From: Paludisphaera borealis
Lineage (GTDB): Bacteria; Planctomycetota; Planctomycetia; Isosphaerales; Isosphaeraceae
NCBI RefSeq assembly: GCF_001956985.1
Contig: NZ_CP019082.1
Span: forward strand, 1,364,001 to 1,428,000
Direction of reading: 5' to 3'
Length of the DNA stretch: 64,000 nt
The notes under the pieces were generated by a model that worked only from the letters and a program-made list of their open reading frames with translations, searched no databases and was not told where the DNA came from. This document shows positions 8,569-17,369 of this stretch, one piece after another; within the stretch, counting starts at the first letter, position 1; the number at the start of each line of letters is the position of its first letter. The translations under genes and the position numbers were made by a program.

Positions 8569-8769
8569 GGCGCGAACGAAGCCAACGTTAGTAAAATGTC
8601 TAAACCATTTTGGATAAAGGAGTTGACGTGCCAAACCCCGAGGTCGGCGGCCGGCGAACGAAGCCAACGACGGCGGGACCGTCGGAGGGCCGCGACGAGG
8701 CTTCGAGGCCGTCGAGAGGGGGCAAGGCTCCGGGAGCCGCCGGGGATTTCGGCGCGAACGAAGCCAACG
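8569..8769 (+). repeat. Right cluster of spaced repeats GGCGCGAACGAAGCCAACG
   Basis: Near-identical copies occur at 8569-8587, 8653-8669 (lacking two bases) and 8751-8769, 84 and 98 bp apart. The last two are also followed by a shared CGGCGGGAC. The surrounding region 8452-9042 has no credible gene. Its short frames are translations of these repeats, and an A/T-rich patch lies at ~8588-8625. Confidence 0.7.
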
Positions 8770-9042
8770 GCGGCGGGACGCTGGGCACGGGGGATGAGGG
8801 GCCCGGATCACCTCCAAAGTTCCAGTGCCGTCCACGAACAACCTCCAACCGTGGTCGCGATCGGACAGGCTGGAGATCGAGTTGGAAGCGATTCTCGGAC
8901 GGCCGCAAAGTCAGTCCTCCGGTCCGATGATCCAAGGGCTTGCTTTCGGCTTCGGGGACGGTGACGATCGGGGGGAACGGCCCTGTCGATGAAGACGGGG
9001 GGATGGCCGTCGAACCCGAGGTTTGGAAGCGAGACCGCAGCC

Positions 9043-10143
9043 ATGACGAACCGGCTCAATGTGATGTGGACGTATGTTCTCTGTCGGGCGGCGAGGCCGG
9101 CCCTGCTCGCGGTCGCGGTCGCCTTCGGTTGCGCCCCAGCCGGCGCGGTCGAACCCGCCGAGAAGGGGGGCCTGGACATCTACTACATTGACGTGATGGG
9201 GGGGGCCGCGACGTTGCTGGTGACCCCCGAGCGCGAGTCGATCCTGATCGACACGGGCTGGCCGGGCGAGAACGATCGCGATCCCAAGCGAATCCTCCAC
9301 GTCCTCAAGGAGGTGGCCGGCCTCGATCATCTTGACCACCTGGTGACGACCCACTGGCACATGGACCACTTTGGGGGCGTCGAGGGCCTGGCCAAGCGCG
9401 TCGAGATCAAGAACTTCTGGGATCGCGGCCTTCCCGAGGACAAGATCGAAGGGCTCGACTTCCCGGACGGCCCCAAGGCCGACGACCCGCTCGGCATCGC
9501 CTATCGCGCGGCCTCGAAGGGCAAGCGGAAAACGGTGAAGGCCGGCGATACGCTGCCGCTTCGGGGCGACGTCAAGGCGACCGTCCTTGCGGCGTCGGGA
9601 CGCGTCGCGCCGGCTCCCGAGAACGCGCCCGCCAACCCGCTTTGCGCCGAGGCGCCGGCCGATCAGGAAGTCGATCCGTCCGACAACGCGCGAAGCGTGG
9701 TCGTCCGATTTCGGCTCGGCAAGTTCGACTTCCTCGACTGCGGCGACCTCACCTGGAACGTCGAGAAGGCGCTCGTCTGCCCCCACGACCTGATCGGCAC
9801 GATCGACCTCTACCAGGTCACGCATCACGGCCTGAGCATCTCGAACAACCCGATCCTGCTGAAGACCATTCAGCCGATCGTCACGATCATGAACAACGGC
9901 CCGCGCAAGGGGGGATCGGCCGGCACGGTCGAACGGTTGAAGACGATCCCGTCGATCCAGGCCGCCTACCAGCTCCACCGCAACGCCGAGACCAGCGCCG
10001 CCGACAACACCGACCCGTCGTTGATCGTCAACACCGACGAGCAAGGCGGCAAGTTCCTCCATGTCGCGGTCTCGCCCGACGGCTCGCGGTTCCGGGTTCA
10101 GTTCGGCGTCGACGGGCCCGAACGGACGTTCGAGTCTCATTGA
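9043..10143 (+). CDS. Secreted metallo-beta-lactamase-fold hydrolase (ComEC C-terminal-like)
   Basis: The product is 366 residues. Residues 1-35 form a signal peptide (MTNRLNVMWTYVLCRAARPA... ending CAPAGA). The MBL-fold core begins at LDIYYIDVMGGAATLLVTP and has the zinc signature THWHMDH at residues 103-109. Later metal ligands lie in FDFLDCGDLTW and QVTHHGLSIS. This arrangement is that of the ComEC/Rec2-like hydrolase domain without its membrane part, so it acts outside the cytoplasm on an unknown substrate. An ATG at 8989 is in frame, but 9043 gives a clean signal peptide. It is first in a run with two M16 peptidase genes 18 bp downstream. Confidence 0.85.
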   Translation: MTNRLNVMWTYVLCRAARPALLAVAVAFGCAPAGAVEPAEKGGLDIYYIDVMGGAATLLVTPERESILIDTGWPGENDRDPKRILHVLKEVAGLDHLDHLVTTHWHMDHFGGVEGLAKRVEIKNFWDRGLPEDKIEGLDFPDGPKADDPLGIAYRAASKGKRKTVKAGDTLPLRGDVKATVLAASGRVAPAPENAPANPLCAEAPADQEVDPSDNARSVVVRFRLGKFDFLDCGDLTWNVEKALVCPHDLIGTIDLYQVTHHGLSISNNPILLKTIQPIVTIMNNGPRKGGSAGTVERLKTIPSIQAAYQLHRNAETSAADNTDPSLIVNTDEQGGKFLHVAVSPDGSRFRVQFGVDGPERTFESH

Positions 10144-10161
10144 GCGGAGGCTGAATCTCTT

Positions 10162-11505
10162 ATGAAGTCCATCGTCGTCGCGGCGGTCCTGGCCGCTTTT
10201 GTCGTCCCATCGGCCCGGTCCGGCGAGGCCGCCGATGCGCCGGTTTTCGCCTACCCGATCCGCACGACCGTTCTCGACAACGGGCTGGGCGTGGTCTCCG
10301 TGCCGTTCGACTCGCCGGGAGTCGTCGCGTACTACACGGTCGTCCGCACGGGCTCGCGCAACGAGGTCGAGCCGGGGCTGTCAGGCTTCGCCCACTTCTT
10401 CGAGCACATGATGTTTCGAGGGACCGAGCGGTACTCGCAAGAGCAGTACAACGACGTGCTCAAGTCGCTGGGCGCGGACTCCAACGCGTTCACGACCGAC
10501 GATTGGACCTGCTACCACATGACGATCCCGGCCTCGGCCCTGGCGACCGCCGTCGACGTCGAGGCCGATCGGTTCCAGAACCTCAAGTACGACGAGGCGG
10601 CGTTTCAGAAGGAGGCCCGGGCGGTCCTCGGCGAGTACAACAAGAGCGCCTCGTCGCCGTTCTTGAAGCTTGAGGAAGCGATCTCGAACACGGCCTTCAC
10701 ACGTCATACGTACAAGCACACCACGATCGGCTTCCTGGCCGACGTCAAGGACATGCCGAATCAGTTCGCCTATAGCAAGGTGTTCTTCGACCGCTGGTAT
10801 CGTCCCGAGAATTGCACCATCGTCGTCGTGGGACAGGTCGATCACGACCAGCTTCTCGGCCTGGCGAAAACCCATTATGGCTCATGGCGCAGGGGGACCG
10901 AGAAGGTCGAGATCCCGGTCGAGCCTCCCCAAGCCGAGGCGCGGTCGGTGAAGCTGACCTGGCCGTCGCCGACGCTGCCGATCCTCGCACTGGCCTATCA
11001 CATTCCGGCCTCCAATCCCGCCGATCCGGACGTGCCGGCCCTCCACGCTCTGAGGGAAGCCGTTTTCGGCGAGACCAGCCCGTTGTACAAGGCGCTGGTG
11101 CTTGACGAGCAGAAGGCCGAGAGCCTGCCCGCCTACGCCGACCCGCATCGCGATCCGTCGCTGTTCACGATCCTCGCGCGCGGTCGGAAGCCGGAGGACG
11201 TCGTCGAGATCCGCAAGCGGGTCACCGAGGCGGTGGCCGCCGCCGTCAAGACCCCGATCGGCGCGGACCGGCTCAAGGCGATCCAGTCGAACCTGAGGTA
11301 TCGGTTCGCCGGCGAACTCGACAGCCCCGACGCCGCGGCCCGAGCCGTGGCCGAGTCGATCGCGATCACCGGCAAGCCCGACGCCATGAACACCCTCCAC
11401 GCCGCGTACGGCCGGCTCACCCCGGCCGATCTTCAGCGCGTCGCGGCTCGCTACTTCACCTCGACGAACGAGACCGCCGTCACCCTGGAGACGGAGAACC
11501 CGTGA
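10162..11505 (+). CDS. Secreted M16 zinc metallopeptidase, catalytic subunit
   Basis: The product is 447 residues. An N-terminal signal peptide ends near SARSGEA. The inverted zinc motif HxxEH is present as H78-FF-E81-H82, inside the family context LSGFAHFFEHMMFRGT. The third zinc ligand region follows in EARAVLGEYNKSA. M16 peptidases (pitrilysin/insulinase/mitochondrial processing peptidase type) degrade peptides in a clamshell formed by two homologous halves. Here each half is a separate gene, this one being the active half and the next gene the inactive one. The stop overlaps the next start by one base. Confidence 0.92.
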   Translation: MKSIVVAAVLAAFVVPSARSGEAADAPVFAYPIRTTVLDNGLGVVSVPFDSPGVVAYYTVVRTGSRNEVEPGLSGFAHFFEHMMFRGTERYSQEQYNDVLKSLGADSNAFTTDDWTCYHMTIPASALATAVDVEADRFQNLKYDEAAFQKEARAVLGEYNKSASSPFLKLEEAISNTAFTRHTYKHTTIGFLADVKDMPNQFAYSKVFFDRWYRPENCTIVVVGQVDHDQLLGLAKTHYGSWRRGTEKVEIPVEPPQAEARSVKLTWPSPTLPILALAYHIPASNPADPDVPALHALREAVFGETSPLYKALVLDEQKAESLPAYADPHRDPSLFTILARGRKPEDVVEIRKRVTEAVAAAVKTPIGADRLKAIQSNLRYRFAGELDSPDAAARAVAESIAITGKPDAMNTLHAAYGRLTPADLQRVAARYFTSTNETAVTLETENP

Positions 11506-13031
11506 TGCCGTTCAGTTTCCGCCTTCTCCTCCCGGCCGTACTCTGTCTGGTCGTTCCGGCCTGGCGCATCGACGTCCTTGCGGCCGAGCCGCCGAAGCCG
11601 ACGACGACCGCCGACACCGTAATTGCGTCGTCCGCCGGTCCGCTGGCGGCCTTCCGGTTCGTCTTCCAGGTCGGCTCTCAGGATGATCCCAAGGGTAAGG
11701 AAGGGCTCGCCGCGCTCACGGCGGCGATGGTCGCGGAAGGGGGCACCCAGTCGTTGCGGTACGATCAGGTGCTCGAGAAGTTCTACCCGATCGCCGCGGG
11801 CCTGAGCGGCAGGTGCCTCAAGGAGGTCTCGGTCTTCTCGGGGACCGTCCACCGCGACAATCTCGGCGTCTACATCCCCCTGGCGACCGAGATGATCGCC
11901 TCGCCTCGGTTCGCCCCTGAAGACTTCGACCGGCTCCGCAAGGAAGCCCTCGACTACGTGACGAAGACGCTTCGCGGCGACAACGACGAAGAGCTGGGCA
12001 AGTGGACGCTCCAGACCGCCTTGTACGAAGGACATCCGTACGGCCATCCCGATCGCGGCACGGTCGCGGGCCTCAACGCGATCACGCTCGCCGATGTGAA
12101 GGCGTTTCATCGCGACCGCTACACCCGCCAGGCCCTGTGCGCGGCCCTGGCCGGCGCCGTCGACGAGTCGACCTCGGCGCAGGTCGAAATGGGGCTCGCT
12201 CCGTTGCCTCGCGAGGGGGCCGGACGCGGTCCGGAGCTTCCTCCGGTCAAGCCGACGGTCGGTCTGGACGTCACGATCGTCGGCAAGGCCGCGGAGTCGA
12301 CGGCCATCTCGATCGGGTTCCCGATCAACGTCACCTGGGCCGACGACGACTTCTACGCGCTCGCCGTGGCCAACTCGTACCTGGGCGAGCACCGGACGTT
12401 CAACGGCAAGCTGATGCAAGACTTACGCGGTCACCGCGGCCTGAATTACGGCGACTATTCGTACATCGAGGACTTCATCCAGGAAGGCTCGAGCACGTTC
12501 GCGATCCCCAACAATCCCCGCCGGCAGCAGTATTTCTCGATCTGGATCCGGCCGGTCCCGCGCGACAAGGCCGTCTTCGCCCTTCGCGCGGGCCTCTGGG
12601 AGCTGGACCGGCTGGTCGATAAGGGGATGAGCCCGGAAGATTTCGAGTCGACGCGGTCGTTCCTGCTCAACTACAGCAAGCTCTGGGGCCAGACGCTTTC
12701 GAGGCGGCTCGGTTATCTGGTCGAAGGGCGGCGATACGGTCGCAAGGATCTCATCGCCGAGCTGGCCGAGCGGCTTCCGAAACTGACCGTCGAACAGGTC
12801 AACGCGGCCGTCCGAAAGCATCTGAAACCGCCGGGCATGAAGGTCGCGATCGTCGATTTGAGCCCCGACGACCTGCGACGCGTTCTCATGTCGGGCGATC
12901 AGACGCCGATCACGTATGACACGCAAGGCACCCCCGCGAACATCCTGGCCGAAGACAAGCAGATCGCCGTCTTCCCGCTCCCGAACGTCCGCGTCCGAAT
13001 CGTGCCCGCGTCTCAGATGTTCGAGAAGTAG
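11505..13031 (+). CDS. Secreted M16 peptidase-like protein, non-catalytic subunit
   Basis: The product is 508 residues with a signal peptide (MPFSFRLLLPAVLCLVVPAW). It aligns by eye with the M16 fold (GLAALTAAMVAEGG, ..., TQTALYEGHPYGHPDRGTV, LNYGDYSYIEDF), but the HxxEH motif is missing: the corresponding segment reads ALTAAMVAEG. In two-gene M16 systems the inactive partner completes the cleavage chamber. The ATG at 11505 overlaps the previous stop as TGATG, and GGAG lies 8 nt upstream. A GTG three bases earlier is an alternative start. Translational coupling would keep the two subunits in equal amounts. Confidence 0.9.
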   Translation: MPFSFRLLLPAVLCLVVPAWRIDVLAAEPPKPTTTADTVIASSAGPLAAFRFVFQVGSQDDPKGKEGLAALTAAMVAEGGTQSLRYDQVLEKFYPIAAGLSGRCLKEVSVFSGTVHRDNLGVYIPLATEMIASPRFAPEDFDRLRKEALDYVTKTLRGDNDEELGKWTLQTALYEGHPYGHPDRGTVAGLNAITLADVKAFHRDRYTRQALCAALAGAVDESTSAQVEMGLAPLPREGAGRGPELPPVKPTVGLDVTIVGKAAESTAISIGFPINVTWADDDFYALAVANSYLGEHRTFNGKLMQDLRGHRGLNYGDYSYIEDFIQEGSSTFAIPNNPRRQQYFSIWIRPVPRDKAVFALRAGLWELDRLVDKGMSPEDFESTRSFLLNYSKLWGQTLSRRLGYLVEGRRYGRKDLIAELAERLPKLTVEQVNAAVRKHLKPPGMKVAIVDLSPDDLRRVLMSGDQTPITYDTQGTPANILAEDKQIAVFPLPNVRVRIVPASQMFEK

Positions 13032-13047
13032 AACGTTGATGCGACCC

Positions 13048-14001
13048 TCAGCCTGGGATCATCTCCTGCGCCTTGGCCGGTTTCTTCCGGGCCGTCGGCT
13101 GATGCTTCCAGCGACGGTGAAGCCAGAGGTACTGGGTGGGATCGCGACGGATGAGGTCTTCGAGCGCGCTCGTGTAGCGCTGAGTGAGCAGCTTGACGTC
13201 GTCGGCTCCGCCCGAGAGTTCGCTGGGCTGGATGATCTCGGCGCATCGAAGCTCGTACCGAAACCCGGGGCCGATCCGCCGGGCCACGCCGACCATGATC
13301 GGCGCGTTGTGCTCGATGGCCAGCAAGGCGATGGCCTTGTGCGTCGAGGCCTGCCGGCCGAAGAAGTCGACGAACATCCCGCGCTGGCCCGCGTCCTGGT
13401 CGGCGAGCATCGACAGCGGCTTGTTCGTCTGGAGCACCTCGACGATCTGGTCGTAACCGCCGGCCTTGGGAATCATCCGCTGGCCGGTCTGTTCGCGGAA
13501 CGAGCGGAGGTAGCGGTCGAGGTACGGGTTGTCGAGCGCCCGGGCGACGGAGTAGGTCGGGAACCCGAAGAGCCCGAAGACGTAGCCGGCCATCTCCCAG
13601 TTGCCGTAATGGCCGCTCAAGAGAATCATCGGCTCGTTCGAGAGCATCCGTTCGAGGATCGGCTCGTGGCCCACCAGCGTGATGTACTTGCGATAGTTCG
13701 CCAGGTTGATCGTCTTCGGCGTGTGGAAGATCTCCATGAGCATCATGCAGAAGTGGCGGTAGACCCCGCGGACCATCTGGTCGCGGTCGGCATCGGTCAT
13801 CTGCTCGCCGTACGCCAGCCGCAGGTTGTCGAGCCCTACTTGGCGGTGTCGCTTGTCGACCTTGTACATCACCCAAGCCAGGAGCCGCGCCAGCGCGTAG
13901 GCCTGGGCGATCGGCAGCGCCTGGGCGAAGACGACGATCGCCCGGACCGCCAGGTAGACGACATAATCGAGCCAGGGACGCTTGACCTTGTGGCGAGGCA
14001 T
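13048..14001 (-). CDS. Lysophospholipid acyltransferase, LpxL/HtrB family
   Basis: The product is 317 residues, the usual length. A hydrophobic N-terminal anchor (YVVYLAVRAIVVFAQALP) is followed by the acyltransferase motif HYGNWE (an HX4D/E-type site) in MILLSGHYGNWEMAG, then DQDAGQRGMFVDFFGR and the C-terminal family signature QYLWLHRRWKHQP. Members add secondary acyl chains to lipid A at the inner membrane, so this supports an outer membrane with LPS-like lipids. It is the last gene of a minus-strand series (tyrS, Gfo/Idh, Uma2). A Shine-Dalgarno GGAGTG precedes the ATG. It ends 16 bp from the convergent M16 gene. Confidence 0.9.
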   Translation of the reverse strand: MPRHKVKRPWLDYVVYLAVRAIVVFAQALPIAQAYALARLLAWVMYKVDKRHRQVGLDNLRLAYGEQMTDADRDQMVRGVYRHFCMMLMEIFHTPKTINLANYRKYITLVGHEPILERMLSNEPMILLSGHYGNWEMAGYVFGLFGFPTYSVARALDNPYLDRYLRSFREQTGQRMIPKAGGYDQIVEVLQTNKPLSMLADQDAGQRGMFVDFFGRQASTHKAIALLAIEHNAPIMVGVARRIGPGFRYELRCAEIIQPSELSGGADDVKLLTQRYTSALEDLIRRDPTQYLWLHRRWKHQPTARKKPAKAQEMIPG

Positions 14002-14112
14002 CGGCGGTCACTCCATTGACCAGTACTTCACGGCGCAGGCTTCGGGGAGTATGTCGACGACGACGCAAGCCGTCAAGGCCCGCTGAGCATGCAAGCGGGC
14101 GTGAAGACCGCG

Positions 14113-14799
14113 TCAGTCGACGTCGATACCCAGCTCTCGAAGCTTCGCCGCCAGTCGATCCGCCCGCTCGCGTTCGCGATCACGTTCTCGTGCCGCCGCA
14201 TCGCGTTCGCGGACCGCCCTATTCCGTTCCTCTCCCAGTTCCTGAAAGGTGAGGAACGGCCGGCCGTCGGGGTAGCGGATGGTCATGGGAGCGGTGGAGC
14301 AATCGAAGCGGATCTTCAAGAGGGGGCTGGTCCAGCCGCTGACGTCGTCGATCGCGGCGAGTTCGCCGCCGCTGCGGCGATAGCCTTTGAGGACGTCTTT
14401 GTTGGGATCGTAGAGGTAATATTCCTGGACGCCGTACCGGTCGTAGAATTCGAGGTTGCGTCGCATTTCGCCGGCGCGGTTGCCGGGGGAGAGGACCTCG
14501 AAGACGACCTGGGGGGCGACTCCCCCTTCCTCCCACTGCTTGTACGAGCCGCGATAGCCTTTGGGGCGTCCGATGGCGACCAGGGCGTCGGGGGCGGTGC
14601 GGATGTTGGGATGGCCCTCGACGGCGTACCAGAGCAGGTCGCCGGCGACGAAGACGTCGGGGCGATCGGCGAAGAGGAGTTCGAGGTTGCCTTCGATGGT
14701 GACGATCCACTGATACTGGAGCGTATTGTCGGCTAGCCGCCGGCCATCGCGGTCGGGATACACGATTGCGCGGGGCGCGGATTTGGGGATTCGGCTCAT
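14113..14799 (-). CDS. Uma2-family (DUF820) PD-(D/E)XK nuclease-like protein
   Basis: The product is 228 residues. The core shows the Uma2 pattern: LLFADRPDVFVAGDLLWY, then TAPDALVAIG (Asp), then VVFEVLSPGN (Glu) and YDRYGVQEYYLYDP. The C-terminal ~45 residues (RNRAVRERDAAARERDRER...) form an Arg/Glu-rich coiled coil that is common in multi-copy members in cyanobacteria and planctomycetes. The biological role of Uma2 proteins is unknown; the restriction-endonuclease fold suggests DNA cleavage. It lies between a Gfo/Idh oxidoreductase and an acyltransferase on the same strand. Confidence 0.85.
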   Translation of the reverse strand: MSRIPKSAPRAIVYPDRDGRRLADNTLQYQWIVTIEGNLELLFADRPDVFVAGDLLWYAVEGHPNIRTAPDALVAIGRPKGYRGSYKQWEEGGVAPQVVFEVLSPGNRAGEMRRNLEFYDRYGVQEYYLYDPNKDVLKGYRRSGGELAAIDDVSGWTSPLLKIRFDCSTAPMTIRYPDGRPFLTFQELGEERNRAVRERDAAARERDRERERADRLAAKLRELGIDVD

Positions 14800-14854
14800 G
14801 GCTCGGCCTTCTCGATCGCGATCCGGTCGAATCGACGATTGCGGTATCCCACTG

Positions 14855-15928
14855 TCACTGGTCAGCGTCGTTCTCCAGGGGGAGCTGGATCGCGCGGCCG
14901 GCGAGGGCGGATTGGTAGATCGCGCGGATGATCTCGACCGACTTGCGGCCCTCGCGGCCGTCGACCAGAGGGGGACGGCCGACGTCGATCGCTTCGAGGA
15001 AATCGACGAGCTGGTCGCGGTGGCCGATGTGCGAGATCCCTCGGGGATCGCTGGCGCCGGAATTGAGGGCCGATCGGCCGGCGATCGCCGCGGTGAGCGC
15101 GTGGTCGCTGGGGACTTTCTCCTGGAACTCCCAGAGCGTGACGTCGTCTTGCTCGACGCGGGCCGAGCCGCGATCGCCGTGGATCTCGGTCCGCTTGAGC
15201 AATCCCGGATAGGCGCTCGTGGCGGCTTCGAGAACCCCCAGCGCGCCGTTCTTGAAGCGAAGGGCGGCCACAGCCGTGTCTTCGACCTCGATGCGGACGT
15301 GGGCCAGGGTCGCGGTGTGCGCGACGATCGAGTCGACGTCGCCCATCAGCCAGTAGAGCAAGTCGACGTTGTGGATCGCCTGGTTCATCAGAGCGCCGCC
15401 GCCGTCGAGGTTCCAGGTCCCACGCCAGCCTCCCGAATCGTAATAGTCCTGGGACCGCCACCATTTGACGTGGGTGTCGCCGAGCGTCAGACGGCCGAAT
15501 CGGCCACCTTCGACGGCCTCTTTCAGACGCAGGTTGGCGGGGGAGAACCGCGACGGGAAGATCGTGCAGAGCCGGACGCCGGCCTCGTCGCAAGCGTCGA
15601 TGATCGCGTCGCAGCGGGCGAGGTTGATCTCCAGCGGCTTCTCGACGACGACGTGCTTGCCCGCCCGAGCCGCCTGCACGGCGGGCTCCTTGTGCGCTCC
15701 GCTGGGGGTGCAGATGCAGACCACGTCGAGGCCGGGATGCTTGAGCATGGCGTCGAGGTCGTCGTAGATCTGGCATTGGTGGCCCGCGAGGCCGGCGATC
15801 TTCTCACCGTTCGCCTTCGAACGGCTGAACGCCGCCACGACCTGGGCGTTCTCGATCTCGTTGATCGCGCGCGTATGAAACTCGGCGATCATCCCGCACC
15901 CGACGATGCCGAACCCGTGCTGAGCCAT
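14855..15928 (-). CDS. Gfo/Idh/MocA family NAD(P)-dependent oxidoreductase
   Basis: The product is 357 residues. The N-terminal Rossmann motif is FGIVGCGMIA; the Lys-containing signature KHVVVEKPLEINLARCD contains the catalytic EKP lysine; and the C-terminal substrate domain shows GGGALMNQAIHNVDLLYWLMG with the typical H-x-x-D. There is no Tat signal, so it is cytoplasmic, unlike the exported paralogue at 60.7-62.1 kb. The ATG at 15928 is preferred to a GTG three codons earlier. It starts 24 bp after tyrS. The substrate is probably a sugar or inositol derivative. Confidence 0.9.
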   Translation of the reverse strand: MAQHGFGIVGCGMIAEFHTRAINEIENAQVVAAFSRSKANGEKIAGLAGHQCQIYDDLDAMLKHPGLDVVCICTPSGAHKEPAVQAARAGKHVVVEKPLEINLARCDAIIDACDEAGVRLCTIFPSRFSPANLRLKEAVEGGRFGRLTLGDTHVKWWRSQDYYDSGGWRGTWNLDGGGALMNQAIHNVDLLYWLMGDVDSIVAHTATLAHVRIEVEDTAVAALRFKNGALGVLEAATSAYPGLLKRTEIHGDRGSARVEQDDVTLWEFQEKVPSDHALTAAIAGRSALNSGASDPRGISHIGHRDQLVDFLEAIDVGRPPLVDGREGRKSVEIIRAIYQSALAGRAIQLPLENDADQ

Positions 15929-15952
15929 GCTGTTCACCGTGGAAGAGGGAAT

Positions 15953-17197
15953 TTACACCAGGCGGACGCGTGCGATCTTCCGCTTGCCGACCCGGACGAT
16001 CAGGCCGTCGCTGACATAGACCGAAGCCTTGGGCTCGCGAATGATCTCGCGGTTGGGGCCGACGTTGAAGCCGCCTTGCTCGATCACCCGTCGCGCGTTC
16101 GAGGTGGTCGCTTCCAGGCCAAGTTCCTTGATGAGCGTCGGCGCCGCGATCTTGCCTTCGTGGTCGAGCTTGTCGGTCGCGAGGAAGGCGTCGGGGATGT
16201 CCTCGGGGTCCTCGCCCGACGACCGGCGACGGAACTCGGCGGCGGCGCGATCCGCCGCCTCCTCGCCGTGATACTGAGCGACGATCGCCTTGCCGAGAAT
16301 CTCCTTCGAATCCCTGGGATTCGCGCCGGGCGCGAGGGCCGCCTTGATCGCGTCGCCCGGCAGGTTGGTCAGGAGCGTGAAATACTGGGCCATCGGCTCA
16401 TCGGGGATGCTCATCACCTTGCCGAACTGGTTCTCCGCGCTCTCGGCCACGCCGATGTAATTGCCCAGGCTCTTGCCCATCCGGCGGACGCCGTCGGTGC
16501 CGACGAGGATCGGCATCGTCATGGCCGTCTGCGGCTCCTGACCGCGCGTCGCCTGAAGCTGACGGGCCACCATGAGGCTGAAAAGCTGCTCGGTGCCCCC
16601 CAACTCGACGTCGGCCTTGATCTCGACCGAGTCCCAGCCCTGCATCAGGGGGTAAAGGCATTCGTGGAGATAGACCGGCTTCTCGGCGGCGATCCGCTTG
16701 GCGAAATCTTCCCGGGCCGAGATCTGGCCGAGCGTCATGTTCCGCATCAGGTCGAGGACGTCGAGGAACGACCACTTGCCGAACCAGTCGCTGTTATGGT
16801 GGACCTCGGCCTTGTCGAGGTCGATGATCCGGCCGACCTGCTTGAGGTAGTCGCGGGCGTTGGCTTCGACCTGCTCCATGGTGAGGGTCGACCGGGTCTC
16901 GTCGCGACCCGAGGGGTCGCCCACGATGGCCGTGTAATTGCCGATGATGACGACCGCCGTGTGGCCGAGGTCCTGAAACTGCCTGAGCTTCCGGAGCGGC
17001 ACCGTGTGGCCGAGATGGACGTCGATGCCGGTCGGATCGATGCCGTACTTGACGCGCAACGGCCGGTTCTCGCGGACCGAGCGCTCCAGCTTCTTGAGGA
17101 AATCGGCTTCGGGAACGATCTGCTCGACCCCGCGACGGAGGATCTCGAGCTGACTGGCGACGTCCTGCATCGGTTCGCTAGGCTCCAGGAGCGGCAT
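15953..17197 (-). CDS. tyrS: Tyrosyl-tRNA synthetase
   Basis: The product is 414 residues. The class I signature HLGHT is at 61-65, the Tyr/ATP-binding segment YGIDPTG at 51-57, the KMSKS equivalent RRMGKS at 238-243, and a C-terminal S4 RNA-binding domain from ~345 (TLIKELGLEATTSNARRVIEQGG...). The MGKS variant and overall form fit the TyrZ-like bacterial branch. An open frame continues another 200 codons upstream, but the conserved protein begins near MPLLEPSEPMQDV, so 17197 was chosen. It heads the minus-strand run and is divergent from the CPBP protease gene. Confidence 0.95.
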   Translation of the reverse strand: MPLLEPSEPMQDVASQLEILRRGVEQIVPEADFLKKLERSVRENRPLRVKYGIDPTGIDVHLGHTVPLRKLRQFQDLGHTAVVIIGNYTAIVGDPSGRDETRSTLTMEQVEANARDYLKQVGRIIDLDKAEVHHNSDWFGKWSFLDVLDLMRNMTLGQISAREDFAKRIAAEKPVYLHECLYPLMQGWDSVEIKADVELGGTEQLFSLMVARQLQATRGQEPQTAMTMPILVGTDGVRRMGKSLGNYIGVAESAENQFGKVMSIPDEPMAQYFTLLTNLPGDAIKAALAPGANPRDSKEILGKAIVAQYHGEEAADRAAAEFRRRSSGEDPEDIPDAFLATDKLDHEGKIAAPTLIKELGLEATTSNARRVIEQGGFNVGPNREIIREPKASVYVSDGLIVRVGKRKIARVRLV

Positions 17198-17369
17198 CGC
17201 TTCTTGCGTGGAGGCCGCCCGAAAAAAATCCCGAATCCCTGTTCGTGGTCCGCCGATTCTAGAGCCGTGAGCCAATCTCGACAAGGTGGCCGAAACCCGT
17301 CGAGGTGGATACGATCCAGCTACAAGGGTCTTCGAACGCACCCCGCCTTCCCTGCCCGCGCGAGGTTCC

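Noticed and set aside
7008..8769. Spaced repeats as a CRISPR array
   Set aside because: Motifs are few, imperfect, unequally spaced (84-124 bp) and have no cas genes nearby.
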